From Akkermansia sp. (GTDB taxonomy: Bacteria; Verrucomicrobiota; Verrucomicrobiia; Verrucomicrobiales; Akkermansiaceae), in contig NZ_JAJBTT010000008.1 of assembly GCF_020860705.1 (NCBI RefSeq), positions 1 to 64,000 of the forward strand: a DNA stretch of 64,000 bases. Reading direction: 5' to 3'. The first letter of the stretch is position 1. The number at the start of each line of letters is the position of its first letter. Below, piece after piece: positions 38,709 through 48,629 of the stretch. The position numbers and the translations under genes were made by a program. The notes beneath the pieces are model-generated. The model did not search any database. It was not told the DNA's origin and saw only the letters and a list, made by a program, of their open reading frames with translations.

Positions 38709-39293
38709 ATGCTTTCTCTAGAATCACAGATCAAGACCGCCGCAGACAACACCCAGAACCGTTTTGGGAAAGACATCATCACGGACCGCTACGAGTTCCG
38801 CGGCGACATCACGCTGACCGTCGCACGCCACGCCATCGCGGACGTCGTCCGCTGGCTGCGGGATTCCGCCGGATTTGACATGATGGTGAACCTCTGCTCC
38901 GTGGACAACATGGGAGAAAGCCCCCGCTTTGAAGTCAACTATACGCTGACGCAGGCGGAAACGGGCGTGAACCTGAGCCTCAAGACCAAGGTGGACGACG
39001 GCGAGGAAGTCCCCAGCGTCTCGGAAATCTTCCAGTCCGCCAACTGGCATGAACGTGAAGTGTGGGACCTGATGGGCATCAAGTTTTCCGGCCATCCGGA
39101 TTTGCGCCGCATTTTGATGTGGGAAGGCTATCCTTATTTCCCCCTGCGAAAGGATTTCCCCGTTCAGGGCGTACCTACTGAGATGCCGGGCGTCGCCTTT
39201 ACGGAGGCGGCCCCCACCCAGGGAGCTCCGTTCGCCACGGAACAGGGCCGCTGCCCCAGCACCTGCCGCGAACCACGTTCCCACAAGTTCTAG
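38709..39293 (+). CDS. nuoC: NADH-quinone oxidoreductase subunit C
   Basis: WHEREVWDLMGIKFSGHPDLRRILM..PLRKDFP. Confidence 0.93.
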   Translation: MLSLESQIKTAADNTQNRFGKDIITDRYEFRGDITLTVARHAIADVVRWLRDSAGFDMMVNLCSVDNMGESPRFEVNYTLTQAETGVNLSLKTKVDDGEEVPSVSEIFQSANWHEREVWDLMGIKFSGHPDLRRILMWEGYPYFPLRKDFPVQGVPTEMPGVAFTEAAPTQGAPFATEQGRCPSTCREPRSHKF

Positions 39294-39328
39294 CCCATTT
39301 TCCAGCCCCGCAAGGCGGGGCCCCTCCC

Positions 39329-40147
39329 ATGATCCGACTTCCCCTCATTCTCCCCGTGTGCATCATCAGCCTGCTCAGCGGCTGCCAGGACGCCAATCCG
39401 GCAGAGCGGGAATGGAAGGACCAGTTGTACAAAAACCTGGCAATCGTGGGGGCCAGGAACTGGATTGTCATCGCTGAGGCCTCCTTTCCGGCCTACACGG
39501 GCGCCGGCATCAAGACCATGGTTTCCGACAAGACGTCCGATGAAGTGCTTTTGGACGTGCTGAACATGCTGGAGGAGGAAGCCCACGTGGTCCCCCGTAT
39601 CATGATCAGTTCAGAACTGCGCAGCGTGACGGAAGACTACGCCCCCGGCATCAAGCGCTACCGCCACAGTATCGATAAGATGCTTCCGGGACGCCAGCAT
39701 TTTGAATTGATGAGCCGCACGATCAATTCCCTGATCGAAGACGCCGCCAAGCAGTTCAACGTGCTGGTCATCAAGACCAAGACGTCCCTTCCCTACTCCA
39801 ACATTTACATTGAACTGGATTCCGGATACTGGAATTCGGAATCGGAGACGGCGCTCCGCAAGAGCCTGGAGGCCAAGGATGCCGCCAACCGCCGCGCCAC
39901 TCAGGACAGGGTGCTGGACGTGCCCCTCACTCCGGGAACCGCCCCTGCGCCGCAGAACCGGAAGGTGAATCCACCGGCCCCGGGAACGCCCGCAGCCGCC
40001 CCAACGGACAACCTGCCGGAGCTTCCCCGGGAAAATAGCCAGCCGTCCTCCCCCGCCGGAGACAAGGCGCCCGGAGCACCCGGCGTGCCTCCGCCGCCCA
40101 TCAAGGATCCGTTGGGCGGAAAGACCGCCATTGCCAGATTTTCATGA
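39329..40147 (+). CDS. Hypothetical lipoprotein with Pro/Ala-rich C-terminus
   Basis: Lipobox LLSGC, FMAVESFPAYTGAGIKTM-like RbsD/D-ribose pyranase-fold-like region. Confidence 0.5.
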   Translation: MIRLPLILPVCIISLLSGCQDANPAEREWKDQLYKNLAIVGARNWIVIAEASFPAYTGAGIKTMVSDKTSDEVLLDVLNMLEEEAHVVPRIMISSELRSVTEDYAPGIKRYRHSIDKMLPGRQHFELMSRTINSLIEDAAKQFNVLVIKTKTSLPYSNIYIELDSGYWNSESETALRKSLEAKDAANRRATQDRVLDVPLTPGTAPAPQNRKVNPPAPGTPAAAPTDNLPELPRENSQPSSPAGDKAPGAPGVPPPPIKDPLGGKTAIARFS

Positions 40148-40455
40148 ACCATCATATGGACAAGGCCACAGAAGAACGCCTCCGCGTGGAGGCATGGGTA
40201 GGAGATGCCATTCTGGCGCTGTACGTCAGGGAATGGATTCTGGCGGAGGAAGGAGCAATCAACGGAAAGCTTTTCATCGAATTCACCAGCAATGATTTCC
40301 TGCGCCGCACCGGCAACGCCACAGGCGTGGAAGCGGAAATAGGCCGCACCTTCAAGGCAGGCGGCCTGGAAGCGGCCTATGCCTGGATTGAGCACCATTT
40401 GAAGCCCCGTATGGAGGAACGCTGGCACACCCTGCGCAGAAAAGCCCTCCGGTAA
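40144..40455 (+). CDS. Short RNase III-domain-like protein lacking a dsRBD
   Basis: EAWVGDAILALYVREW and GVEAEIGRTFKAGGLEAAYAWIEHHLKP resemble RNase III motifs. Confidence 0.5.
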   Translation: MNHHMDKATEERLRVEAWVGDAILALYVREWILAEEGAINGKLFIEFTSNDFLRRTGNATGVEAEIGRTFKAGGLEAAYAWIEHHLKPRMEERWHTLRRKALR

Positions 40456-40467
40456 CCTGCGGCCGCC

Positions 40468-41595
40468 ATGACCGCCTCCGGAACACCCCTGCCCTGGGAC
40501 CGGGACAACGGCCCCTGCGTGATGGCTCCCCCCCATTTGAGGGACTGGGCGGAACAGGCTGCCGCCTTCCTTTCCCGGCAGGGCATGGATGAAGTCACTG
40601 CCTTTGCCACCTCCGGATCCTCCGGCTCACCGCCCAAAGCCATTTTATTCACCCGCCGCGCCCTGGACGTCTGCGCGCGCGGCGCGCTGGACCACCTGCA
40701 CGCGGACCGCGGGGACTGGTGCTGCCCGCTGCCCGTCTGGCATGTGGGAGGCGCCATGATCCACCTGCGCGCGGCCCTGGCCGGGACTGCCGTCCACACT
40801 CTCCACGGGAAGTGGAATCCGCACGCTTATGCGGACCTGATGAGAAAGTCCGGCGCACGCTGGTCCTCCCTGGTTCCCACACAGGTCGTTGACCTGGTCA
40901 ATCTCCGCATCCAGGCTCCCTCCACCGCCGGATGCATCATCGTAGGCGGAGGCGCCCTGGACATGGAGACGGGACGGAATGCCCGCGCCCTCGGCTGGCC
41001 CGTGGTGCAAAGCTATGGCATGACGGAGTCCGGTTCCCAGCTGGCTACGGCCCTCCCCGGCGATCCCTACCATACGGACCGCCTTTCCCTCCTCCCCCAC
41101 TGGAAAGCGGCCACGGACGAGGACGGGCTCCTGCGTATCCAGGGGGAAGGAAAGCTGTGCGGGCGCCTGCTGACGCAGCCCCATGGAGATTTTGTTCTGG
41201 AACAGGTGGAACCCCATGAATGGTGGAGAACACGCGACCTGGTACGCCTGGAAGGACGGCTGCTGACCTTCCTGCGCCGGGCGGACAGGCTTGTCAAAGT
41301 CCTCGGGGAACTGGTGGACCCGGACGCCGTCCAGGACGCGTTGCGCCACAGCGTTCCGGAGGCTGTAGTGGAGGCCGTCCCGCATCCCCGGACGGGCATG
41401 GAACTGGTTGCCTGCGCTCCCGCCGCGGCATCCCTGGAACAAGCCTGCCGTGCGTGGAATGCGGCGGCCCCCGGCCCACAGCGCATCCGCGCCGTCATGG
41501 AGACAACCATCCCCCTGACCGTGATGGGAAAACTGGACCGCGGCCGCCTGCGCGCCCTGCTGAAGGAACACCCGGAAAAACTGCGGGAGGTTTAG
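40468..41595 (+). CDS. AMP-binding enzyme, MenE (o-succinylbenzoate-CoA ligase)-like
   Basis: FATSGSSGSPPKAILFT, VVQSYGMTESGSQ, RADRLVKVLGELVDPD. Confidence 0.75.
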   Translation: MTASGTPLPWDRDNGPCVMAPPHLRDWAEQAAAFLSRQGMDEVTAFATSGSSGSPPKAILFTRRALDVCARGALDHLHADRGDWCCPLPVWHVGGAMIHLRAALAGTAVHTLHGKWNPHAYADLMRKSGARWSSLVPTQVVDLVNLRIQAPSTAGCIIVGGGALDMETGRNARALGWPVVQSYGMTESGSQLATALPGDPYHTDRLSLLPHWKAATDEDGLLRIQGEGKLCGRLLTQPHGDFVLEQVEPHEWWRTRDLVRLEGRLLTFLRRADRLVKVLGELVDPDAVQDALRHSVPEAVVEAVPHPRTGMELVACAPAAASLEQACRAWNAAAPGPQRIRAVMETTIPLTVMGKLDRGRLRALLKEHPEKLREV

Positions 41596-41875
41596 TAAGG
41601 TGCAATCTCGCGAGGCTCTCTTAAAATAATCCGGACCGAATGGACGGAAGGGACACAGGGGGGTTAACATTCCTTGTTTACTTTGTCCGTTCCGGCTCTC
41701 CCGGCTATCATTATCCTCCACCTTGCGAGCTGCCGTGCACGTGCCCGGAGCCTCCCGTCACAGCTTCATTTGTCTTCTTTAAAAAAAGAACGTGACATCA
41801 TCAATAATTAAACATTCAGTCACGTGAAAAACGCTTGTAGGACAGAGGTTTTTCCTGTTAGAAAAGAACTGACCC

Positions 41876-44656
41876 ATGCGAGCCCGTCTTTTGCTTATTC
41901 CCTTTATTTTTTCCGTTTCGGCTTACGCCCAGGACGTTCCGTCCCAGGCGGCGGCAGATCCGCCCGGACAGGTGGAGAATGCCCCGGTCCGGGACCTTTC
42001 CCGCCTGCCCATGGACGGCGGCTGGACATACGGAGAACTGCTTGACAAGGCCGCCACGGGCGACTTCCGCGCCAACATGCTGGCCGGGGAGTACTGGATG
42101 GGGCTTTATTACCTGAACCGCGGAGACCTGCCGCTGGCCTGCCTGGAACACATGCAGCATTTTTTCCGGGAAGCGGCCGCCAAATCCGGCCATCCGGCCC
42201 CCAGGCTCATGATGACGGACCCCTACGGGATTTTCGGAATTTTCAAAACACAGCCCATGCAGCCGGAGCATGCGGAATGGCTGGACGCCTGCCGCAAGCT
42301 GGCCGAGAAAGGGGATATGGACGCCATTACGGCGCTGTACACAGTCACGGACCTGCCTGAGGCGGAGTTGAGGCGCTATCTGGCGCCACTGGAAAAGAAA
42401 GCCGCCTCCGGCGACCCGGACGCACTGGCCCAGCTCGCTTTCATCCGTGTGGACTGGTTGAAGGAGGATCCCGCCAAGGTGCTAGAATCTCTGAGGAAGC
42501 CCCGGAAATACTATCCGCCTGTTATGAAAGCGCGGATCGGGGAACTGGCCCTTGCCCTGGGCGGCGGCCCTTCCAGCAATGATCCAAGCGGCCTGGAATG
42601 GCGGAAGATGGCCCTTGCACCTCTTTCCGGACTCTCACAGATAGGCCACGCAACGGCCATGCGGCTGCTGGCGGACATGAGGAAGGCGACCGACAAGGAA
42701 CAATCCGAAAAACTTCGTAAAGAACTGGTATCCAGAGGCGATCTGGAAACCATTCTGGAAACCCTCTCCGGGTACATGAAGGAAAAACGGACCGCTGTGG
42801 ACGGTGCCGCCGTCCAGCCCCTGTTTGACCGGGCCCGGAAGCTGGGCAGCAACAATGCCTATGCCTGGTACGCCCAGTTGATTGCGGATCGGAAGCCGCC
42901 TCAGGAACAGGAGCTGCGGAAGGCGGCGCAGGATTTGCTGGCCCTGCATGACGAACGGGGCATGCCCTTCCTGAAGGAGCCGCTTTCCCTCCCCCAGAAA
43001 AAACTCAACCAGCTCCCCCCTTACGCCAAAACGCACAAGGAGCTGGAACTGGCCTCCCAGCTGGGGGACGCGGATTCCAGCGTCCAGCTGGGCGAGCTGT
43101 GGAAAGAGGAACTTGCCAACACCATGGATTCCGTAGGGAAGGCCCATGAAGCGCTGGAAAACATGCGCACGTGGTACAGGAAGGCGGCGGAAGAAGGCCA
43201 CCCCCTGGCCAAACTGCGCCTGGCCCAGATGGAAAACCCGGATTTGATGGACAGGCCGACCGCAGAACCTGCCAAAACCCTGTTGAGTGCTTGCCTGACA
43301 AAAGCCGCATCAGGGGACTTCATCACGCTGAAAGCGATTTCCGAATACGTTACGCCGGAACAGTGGGAAGACCTGACCGCTACCCTCCGCAAAAAAGCGC
43401 AGGAAGGAGACGCCCGCAGCCAGGCGGACCTGGCCTACCTGATGCTGTTCAGTTACAGGAGCGAGGAATCCGGCTATCCGGAAGCCCTGGCCTGGGCCCG
43501 GCTTTCCGCCGGACAGGGAGATCCCTGCGGCATGTACGTGCTCGGCCGCGCCCTCATTTACGAATTCGGCCTGGAAAAACGCATGGCGGAAGGGGATTCC
43601 TGGATGTTCCGGGGAGCCCTGAAAGGCCACGTGGATGCGGCGGACATGTGGAGCTCCAATAATGAAAACCTTCAACCCTACAGCGCCATGATACATGGCC
43701 TGGCGGCACGCGGGCACATTCCCTCCCTGCTTTTCCTGGCCAACCAGGCGGCCTATCCCCAGAACATGGAGGAGAGGGCGGCGCAGGACAACGCCAATTC
43801 CGCCTACCAGCCGGTAAAGCTGGGCACGAACGGAGAAGATGGCAATTCCCCCCCGTGGCTGAAGAAGCCGGGCCAGAAGGATAACGCGGAAGATACCGTG
43901 ACGGATGCCGGCGCCGTCCCCCCCTGGATGACTCCATCCGGCAGGGAACGCAAGGCCCCGGCCCCGGAAACCATCAATCCGGAAGCCGTCAAGTTCTGGG
44001 AACAGGCCGTGGAACTGGGCAGCCTGACCGCTCTGGACGAGCTGGCCAACTATTATGAAACCGTGGCCGGTAACGTGAAGGACCCTGCGGAACGGCAGCA
44101 GCTTCTGGCCTCCGCCATGACGGCAGCCACCGCCCTGGTGAAAAAGGAGGACGTGCGCGGCCTCAAAAGGCTGGCCCGCTATTACGAACAGGGCATCGGC
44201 GTTCAGCCGAACAAGGAACTGCACAGGGACTACGTGCTGAAGGCAGCGGAGACCAATGATCCGGAAGCCCTGGTGGAAAAAGCGCGCCTGCTCATCAAGG
44301 GGGAGGACATGGAGCCGGACCCCAAGGCGGCGCTGGGAATCCTGACCAGGCTGGAACAGACCCAGACGCAACCCGTTCCGGGCATGTATTTCCTGCTGGG
44401 CTACCTGCATGAGGAAGGCCTGGGCACCCCGCAGGATACGGCCCTGGCCTACCAGTTTTACATCAAGGGAGCGGAACAGGATGACGCCAAGGCCATGAAC
44501 AACCTGGGTTCCATGTATGAACGCGGCACAGGCGTGGCCAAAGACCTGCCGGAAGCCCAGAAATGGTACGAACAGGCGGCGGACCTGGGGAATGAAGACG
44601 CCCGCGCCAATGTGGAACGGGTGAAGGAAAAAATTAAAAAGAAGGGCGGCAAATAA
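41876..44656 (+). CDS. Sel1-like/TPR repeat secreted protein
   Basis: Multiple A-x-x-G-x-x-x-A-x-x-x-L-G-x-x-Y repeats, e.g. AKAMNNLGSMYERGTGVAKDLPEAQKWYEQAADLG. Confidence 0.85.
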   Translation: MRARLLLIPFIFSVSAYAQDVPSQAAADPPGQVENAPVRDLSRLPMDGGWTYGELLDKAATGDFRANMLAGEYWMGLYYLNRGDLPLACLEHMQHFFREAAAKSGHPAPRLMMTDPYGIFGIFKTQPMQPEHAEWLDACRKLAEKGDMDAITALYTVTDLPEAELRRYLAPLEKKAASGDPDALAQLAFIRVDWLKEDPAKVLESLRKPRKYYPPVMKARIGELALALGGGPSSNDPSGLEWRKMALAPLSGLSQIGHATAMRLLADMRKATDKEQSEKLRKELVSRGDLETILETLSGYMKEKRTAVDGAAVQPLFDRARKLGSNNAYAWYAQLIADRKPPQEQELRKAAQDLLALHDERGMPFLKEPLSLPQKKLNQLPPYAKTHKELELASQLGDADSSVQLGELWKEELANTMDSVGKAHEALENMRTWYRKAAEEGHPLAKLRLAQMENPDLMDRPTAEPAKTLLSACLTKAASGDFITLKAISEYVTPEQWEDLTATLRKKAQEGDARSQADLAYLMLFSYRSEESGYPEALAWARLSAGQGDPCGMYVLGRALIYEFGLEKRMAEGDSWMFRGALKGHVDAADMWSSNNENLQPYSAMIHGLAARGHIPSLLFLANQAAYPQNMEERAAQDNANSAYQPVKLGTNGEDGNSPPWLKKPGQKDNAEDTVTDAGAVPPWMTPSGRERKAPAPETINPEAVKFWEQAVELGSLTALDELANYYETVAGNVKDPAERQQLLASAMTAATALVKKEDVRGLKRLARYYEQGIGVQPNKELHRDYVLKAAETNDPEALVEKARLLIKGEDMEPDPKAALGILTRLEQTQTQPVPGMYFLLGYLHEEGLGTPQDTALAYQFYIKGAEQDDAKAMNNLGSMYERGTGVAKDLPEAQKWYEQAADLGNEDARANVERVKEKIKKKGGK

Positions 44657-44804
44657 CCTCCTCCATTGCCCGGTGGATACCCCGGAATGGGGTAAAGGAG
44701 TTTAGAAGTGCTGCAGGGGCCATACCCTTCCGGGAGGGTTTGCTGCCCCATGCAAAACAGGGGGCGCAAAGACAGCGCCCCCATGACGACCAAACCGGCA
44801 AAAA

Positions 44805-47800
44805 CTATTCCCGGGTCACTTTCAGACGCAGAAAACGGCGCGTCATTCCACTGTCGCTCATGGATTCCGTATCCCGGAATTCAGCCGCCGTCTTTCCGGC
44901 GGTCTCCACTTCCCCCAGGGAAGTCCAGTTGACCAGATCCGAAGAAACCTCCACCTCATGCTTCACGTCAGACGCCTGCGGATTCACAGGCCAGCGCAGC
45001 ACCAGATGCATGTTACCGTCACTGCCCTCTTCCGCCGTCACTCTGGTAACGCTTCCGCAAGGTTTGAGCGGATCCAGGCCCGTGGCGTATTTCATCAGGT
45101 TGGTCACGCCATCCCCGGCGGGGGCGGCGTCCGCAGCCGTCTGGCCCGGAGCGGCATCCGGCGGGAAGGTATCCTGCACCCACTTGTCATATCCGGCCAG
45201 GTCGGCCCCGGCCTGCGTGATGATGACGGCGCATTCCTGCTTGTCGGAAGCCCGGAACACCACCGTTCCGGACCTTCCGCTGGCGGATTTGTTCTCTGCC
45301 GCTGTCAGCATGACCGTCGCACGGCCAATGCCGGAAGCCGCGGAAACGGAAATCCAGTCCGGACATTCCGCCACCACCCAGCCCAGGGTTTCATTCTCCA
45401 TCTGCACTTCCACAGCCACTGCCCCTCCAGCGGCAGGAACGGAAGCCCCCACCAGGGACAGGCTGAAAGGCGAAGCTGTCACGGGAAACGACGTGGAAGA
45501 CACGTAACGGTTGGCGGCGCGCAGCAGCGAACGCTGGTCAAAGTAGTTGCTTTCATTCCGGGAGTCGGAGATGTCTCCTCCCAGATCCCAGTACATGAAA
45601 CCAGCCAACTTTTGATCGCTGATGTACTTGTTTTTTCTCCGGGTAGTGTCTACACCGTTGTAATAGTATTTTTTATTGTTGCTGTTCAGGGTAAGCTGGT
45701 CCAGCGCAGGATTATTGAGTTCTTCTTCCCCCTTCAGATCCCGGTACAGCAGAGCGTCTGTGGCACCGGATACGCCTGTCACACCGTAAAAAGGACCGCT
45801 CAGCTGGATTTTGGAATCCGGGTAGCCCCAGGACCTGAAGGTCTTGCATGCGGAGACCATGGTGCTATAGAGGGAAGCGCTGGTGTTCGGACCATAATTC
45901 TGAAATGGGAAAAAGTCCACAAACTGAATCTTGTCCTTGGGGAACCAGTAGGATACGGTGTGCAACGTAATAGTGAAGATGGGATCGGGGCCGATTTTCT
46001 CCCGGATGGTTTGAGCCAGCATTCCGTACTGCTGCCACAAGGCATCCCCCTGGTAAAGCCATTCAAAGTCCAGATCCACGCCATCCAGCAAGTCACTGTA
46101 TTCGGTCAGCATTTCCCCAATCTGGGTGGCGAACTTCTCCCTAGCCGCCGCACTTTTGAGCATGGTTTTCCAGTCTGCGCCTCCTGAAAAGCAAATACGG
46201 ATATGCATTCCGTCCACCCCTGCCGTGAGTGCACGCAGATAACGCAGGTCAGCCACCCATGAGGCGGAATCATGACCTTCTTCCGCTTCATTGTCCCCCC
46301 ACCAGGCAACAATCTGGCGGTCTACCCAGGCATGCTGGACTGGCTTCCCCAGTTTTTTTGCGGCGCGGGCCTCCACCCAGATACGCATCTCGTCAATGCT
46401 GCCGATCAGGTTGCTCCCGATGACCGCATTGGCTGACAGCCCGTCCAGATCCTCTCCGACAGAGGCTTTGCCGGTGGCTACGGCAGCGTTGTTCAGATAA
46501 AAAGTACCCGTATCACTATTGGCATCGCGAACAAAGGCAATCCAGAAATATTCATGGAGGGGAATATCAGGCAGGTCGGCCTCCCAGGCCACGGAAGTTC
46601 CCACCTGGATGCGAGCCCGGTAATGGTCCCCTGCCCATCTCACCGTCAGAGCAACATTGTCGTTGCCAAAAAGAGTGAAGTTTTCCTCTTCTCCGGAAAG
46701 GAGCATATTGGCTTCAATCGTGAAGGTAGGGTTTCCGGCCAGCAGGTTTCCCCCCACATGCATGAAAGCATTGGGGCCGGCAAAGCGGTAGACGCAGGAT
46801 CTCTCCCCGTCCCGGGAAAGGAACGTGACTCCGTTTTTCTCCTTCACATCGTTGTCCGGTCTCCAGTGGGTTACAGTACCGTCCGCCGTAAGGCCCGCAC
46901 AGCCGATGTAGATAAGGTCATTGTTATTGATGATATGCGAACGCGAAAGCCAGCGGAAACGCAAGTGGCTATCCCGCACATAAGCCGTCATGAGCATGTA
47001 ACGGAAGGTGTCATTGTCCGTAACAATGGAGAATTCCGTTCCGGAAGGTGTTACCGCCTGATAGGGGCGGACAAAAGAGCTGCCTGTCTTGTCAGCAAAT
47101 TCCGTCCACTTGGCATCCCGGAAGTCCCCGTCCAGCCGCCAGAGGCCCACCAGGCGGTCATATTTGGGGTGCGCCATGGACAACGGCCCCGTCAGGAAAA
47201 AGTCATCCGGATCACCCCCCAATTCCGCATTCCAGAACCTTAGTTCATCCCGGGCACCCTTGAACTGCGCCGCCAGGACCAGGCCTGCCCAGCTACTTTT
47301 CATGGAAGCCAGGTAGGGAGCGGCGGGAGCGGTTCCCGCCAGCGTTCCGTCCACATACAGGCTGACGTTTTCAGCACCCAGGGAGACGGCCACATGATGC
47401 CAGGTTCCGGCGGCAAAAGGCTGGCCGGAGGCCTCCACCGAGGCCGGAGTTTCCGTATTCCCGGAATCCAGGTGCAAGCGGCCTCCGTTCAGGGAAAGCG
47501 TGGCTGCCCCCAGGGAAAGAATGGCGCCGGAAGAAGCGTCCTCTTCCGGCCTGATCCAGAGTTCGCAGGTCATTTCCCCGGTTCCGGTCCAGGCATCCGC
47601 AGGAATGGGAAGCGCCACCGGAGAAGAAAGAGCAGTCAGCGCCCTGTTATGCACCACACTGACGGGCCGCGGCTCCGGCGCCGGAGGAGCGGGAGTATCA
47701 TCCGTACGGACGGTCAGCGCATTCAAATTCAAGACTCCAGTGCCGGATTCGTTACCTTCCTTGACCACGTCAAAAACGAGCGTCCCGGCGGCATCCGCTT

Positions 47801-48503
47801 CCGCGGACCATTCCAGGGCCATATAAGTATCGGCGTCCGTACTGTTGACGCCGCCCTTCCACTTGCCGTCCGTCCGTGAACCGGTGGAGGTCTGGAGGGC
47901 CTTCACATCCACGTGGTTTCCGGACACCAGGGAAACGGACTGATATGCCGGCTTTCCATTCCCCAGGAAAAAAGAAACCGCATATTCCTTGCCCGGAGCC
48001 AGCCCGGAAAGGGAAACGCGCACCGTTCCCGCCCTTTTCGGCACTCCGTTGGTAAACAGAAGCAAACTCGTATTCAAGGCTTCTCCATGATTTGGAAAGC
48101 CGAACACACTTTCCGCCTGCAGCACACCGCCGGACTGCGTTCCCCGGGTTTCCCCTTTTTCCCGCCAAGTGGAGGAGGTGTTGTCATAGCACATGTCTCC
48201 CACGCTCGCTTCCGACTTGGCCGTGACCGCCAGATAAACGGAACGTCCGAACAGCGTTCCGGCCAGCACGGGGGAGGAAGAGGCTTCCAGATTATTCCTC
48301 CGCAGGGGCACGCTTTTCAGAGAGGTGGACGGAGTAGTGGTCACCACTCCCATATTCGTCCAACCCGGCTGGGCCGTAGACGAGGAATTCCCGAAATCCA
48401 CGCCGAAAGATTCCACTGATCCCTGTGCCTGCACGAGATTCCCCAGAAAGAAAACAGCCATGAAGCCAAGGACACGAAAAAGATATTTCTCTTGTACAGG
48501 CAT
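44805..48503 (-). CDS. Multidomain secreted glycosidase: N-terminal jelly-roll-like domain, LamG domains, GH18, BACON, C-terminal Verrucomicrobial-type domain
   Basis: LLDGVDLDFEWLYQG fits the GH18 DGxDxDxE motif; LamG-like WHHVAVSLGAENVSLYVDGTLAG; BACON-like PDWISVSAASGIGRATVMLTAAEN. Confidence 0.8.
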   Translation of the reverse strand: MPVQEKYLFRVLGFMAVFFLGNLVQAQGSVESFGVDFGNSSSTAQPGWTNMGVVTTTPSTSLKSVPLRRNNLEASSSPVLAGTLFGRSVYLAVTAKSEASVGDMCYDNTSSTWREKGETRGTQSGGVLQAESVFGFPNHGEALNTSLLLFTNGVPKRAGTVRVSLSGLAPGKEYAVSFFLGNGKPAYQSVSLVSGNHVDVKALQTSTGSRTDGKWKGGVNSTDADTYMALEWSAEADAAGTLVFDVVKEGNESGTGVLNLNALTVRTDDTPAPPAPEPRPVSVVHNRALTALSSPVALPIPADAWTGTGEMTCELWIRPEEDASSGAILSLGAATLSLNGGRLHLDSGNTETPASVEASGQPFAAGTWHHVAVSLGAENVSLYVDGTLAGTAPAAPYLASMKSSWAGLVLAAQFKGARDELRFWNAELGGDPDDFFLTGPLSMAHPKYDRLVGLWRLDGDFRDAKWTEFADKTGSSFVRPYQAVTPSGTEFSIVTDNDTFRYMLMTAYVRDSHLRFRWLSRSHIINNNDLIYIGCAGLTADGTVTHWRPDNDVKEKNGVTFLSRDGERSCVYRFAGPNAFMHVGGNLLAGNPTFTIEANMLLSGEEENFTLFGNDNVALTVRWAGDHYRARIQVGTSVAWEADLPDIPLHEYFWIAFVRDANSDTGTFYLNNAAVATGKASVGEDLDGLSANAVIGSNLIGSIDEMRIWVEARAAKKLGKPVQHAWVDRQIVAWWGDNEAEEGHDSASWVADLRYLRALTAGVDGMHIRICFSGGADWKTMLKSAAAREKFATQIGEMLTEYSDLLDGVDLDFEWLYQGDALWQQYGMLAQTIREKIGPDPIFTITLHTVSYWFPKDKIQFVDFFPFQNYGPNTSASLYSTMVSACKTFRSWGYPDSKIQLSGPFYGVTGVSGATDALLYRDLKGEEELNNPALDQLTLNSNNKKYYYNGVDTTRRKNKYISDQKLAGFMYWDLGGDISDSRNESNYFDQRSLLRAANRYVSSTSFPVTASPFSLSLVGASVPAAGGAVAVEVQMENETLGWVVAECPDWISVSAASGIGRATVMLTAAENKSASGRSGTVVFRASDKQECAVIITQAGADLAGYDKWVQDTFPPDAAPGQTAADAAPAGDGVTNLMKYATGLDPLKPCGSVTRVTAEEGSDGNMHLVLRWPVNPQASDVKHEVEVSSDLVNWTSLGEVETAGKTAAEFRDTESMSDSGMTRRFLRLKVTRE

Positions 48504-48629
48504 AAAGTTATCAAATAATCTAACAGATAGATAGATGCTGCAAACTAAAAAGCTGCCGGACAGAAGGAAGGAATTTTTCATGTTTTCCAACCATTCCTGC
48601 CGGCAGCCTGGTCAAAAAATGCAATGGGG

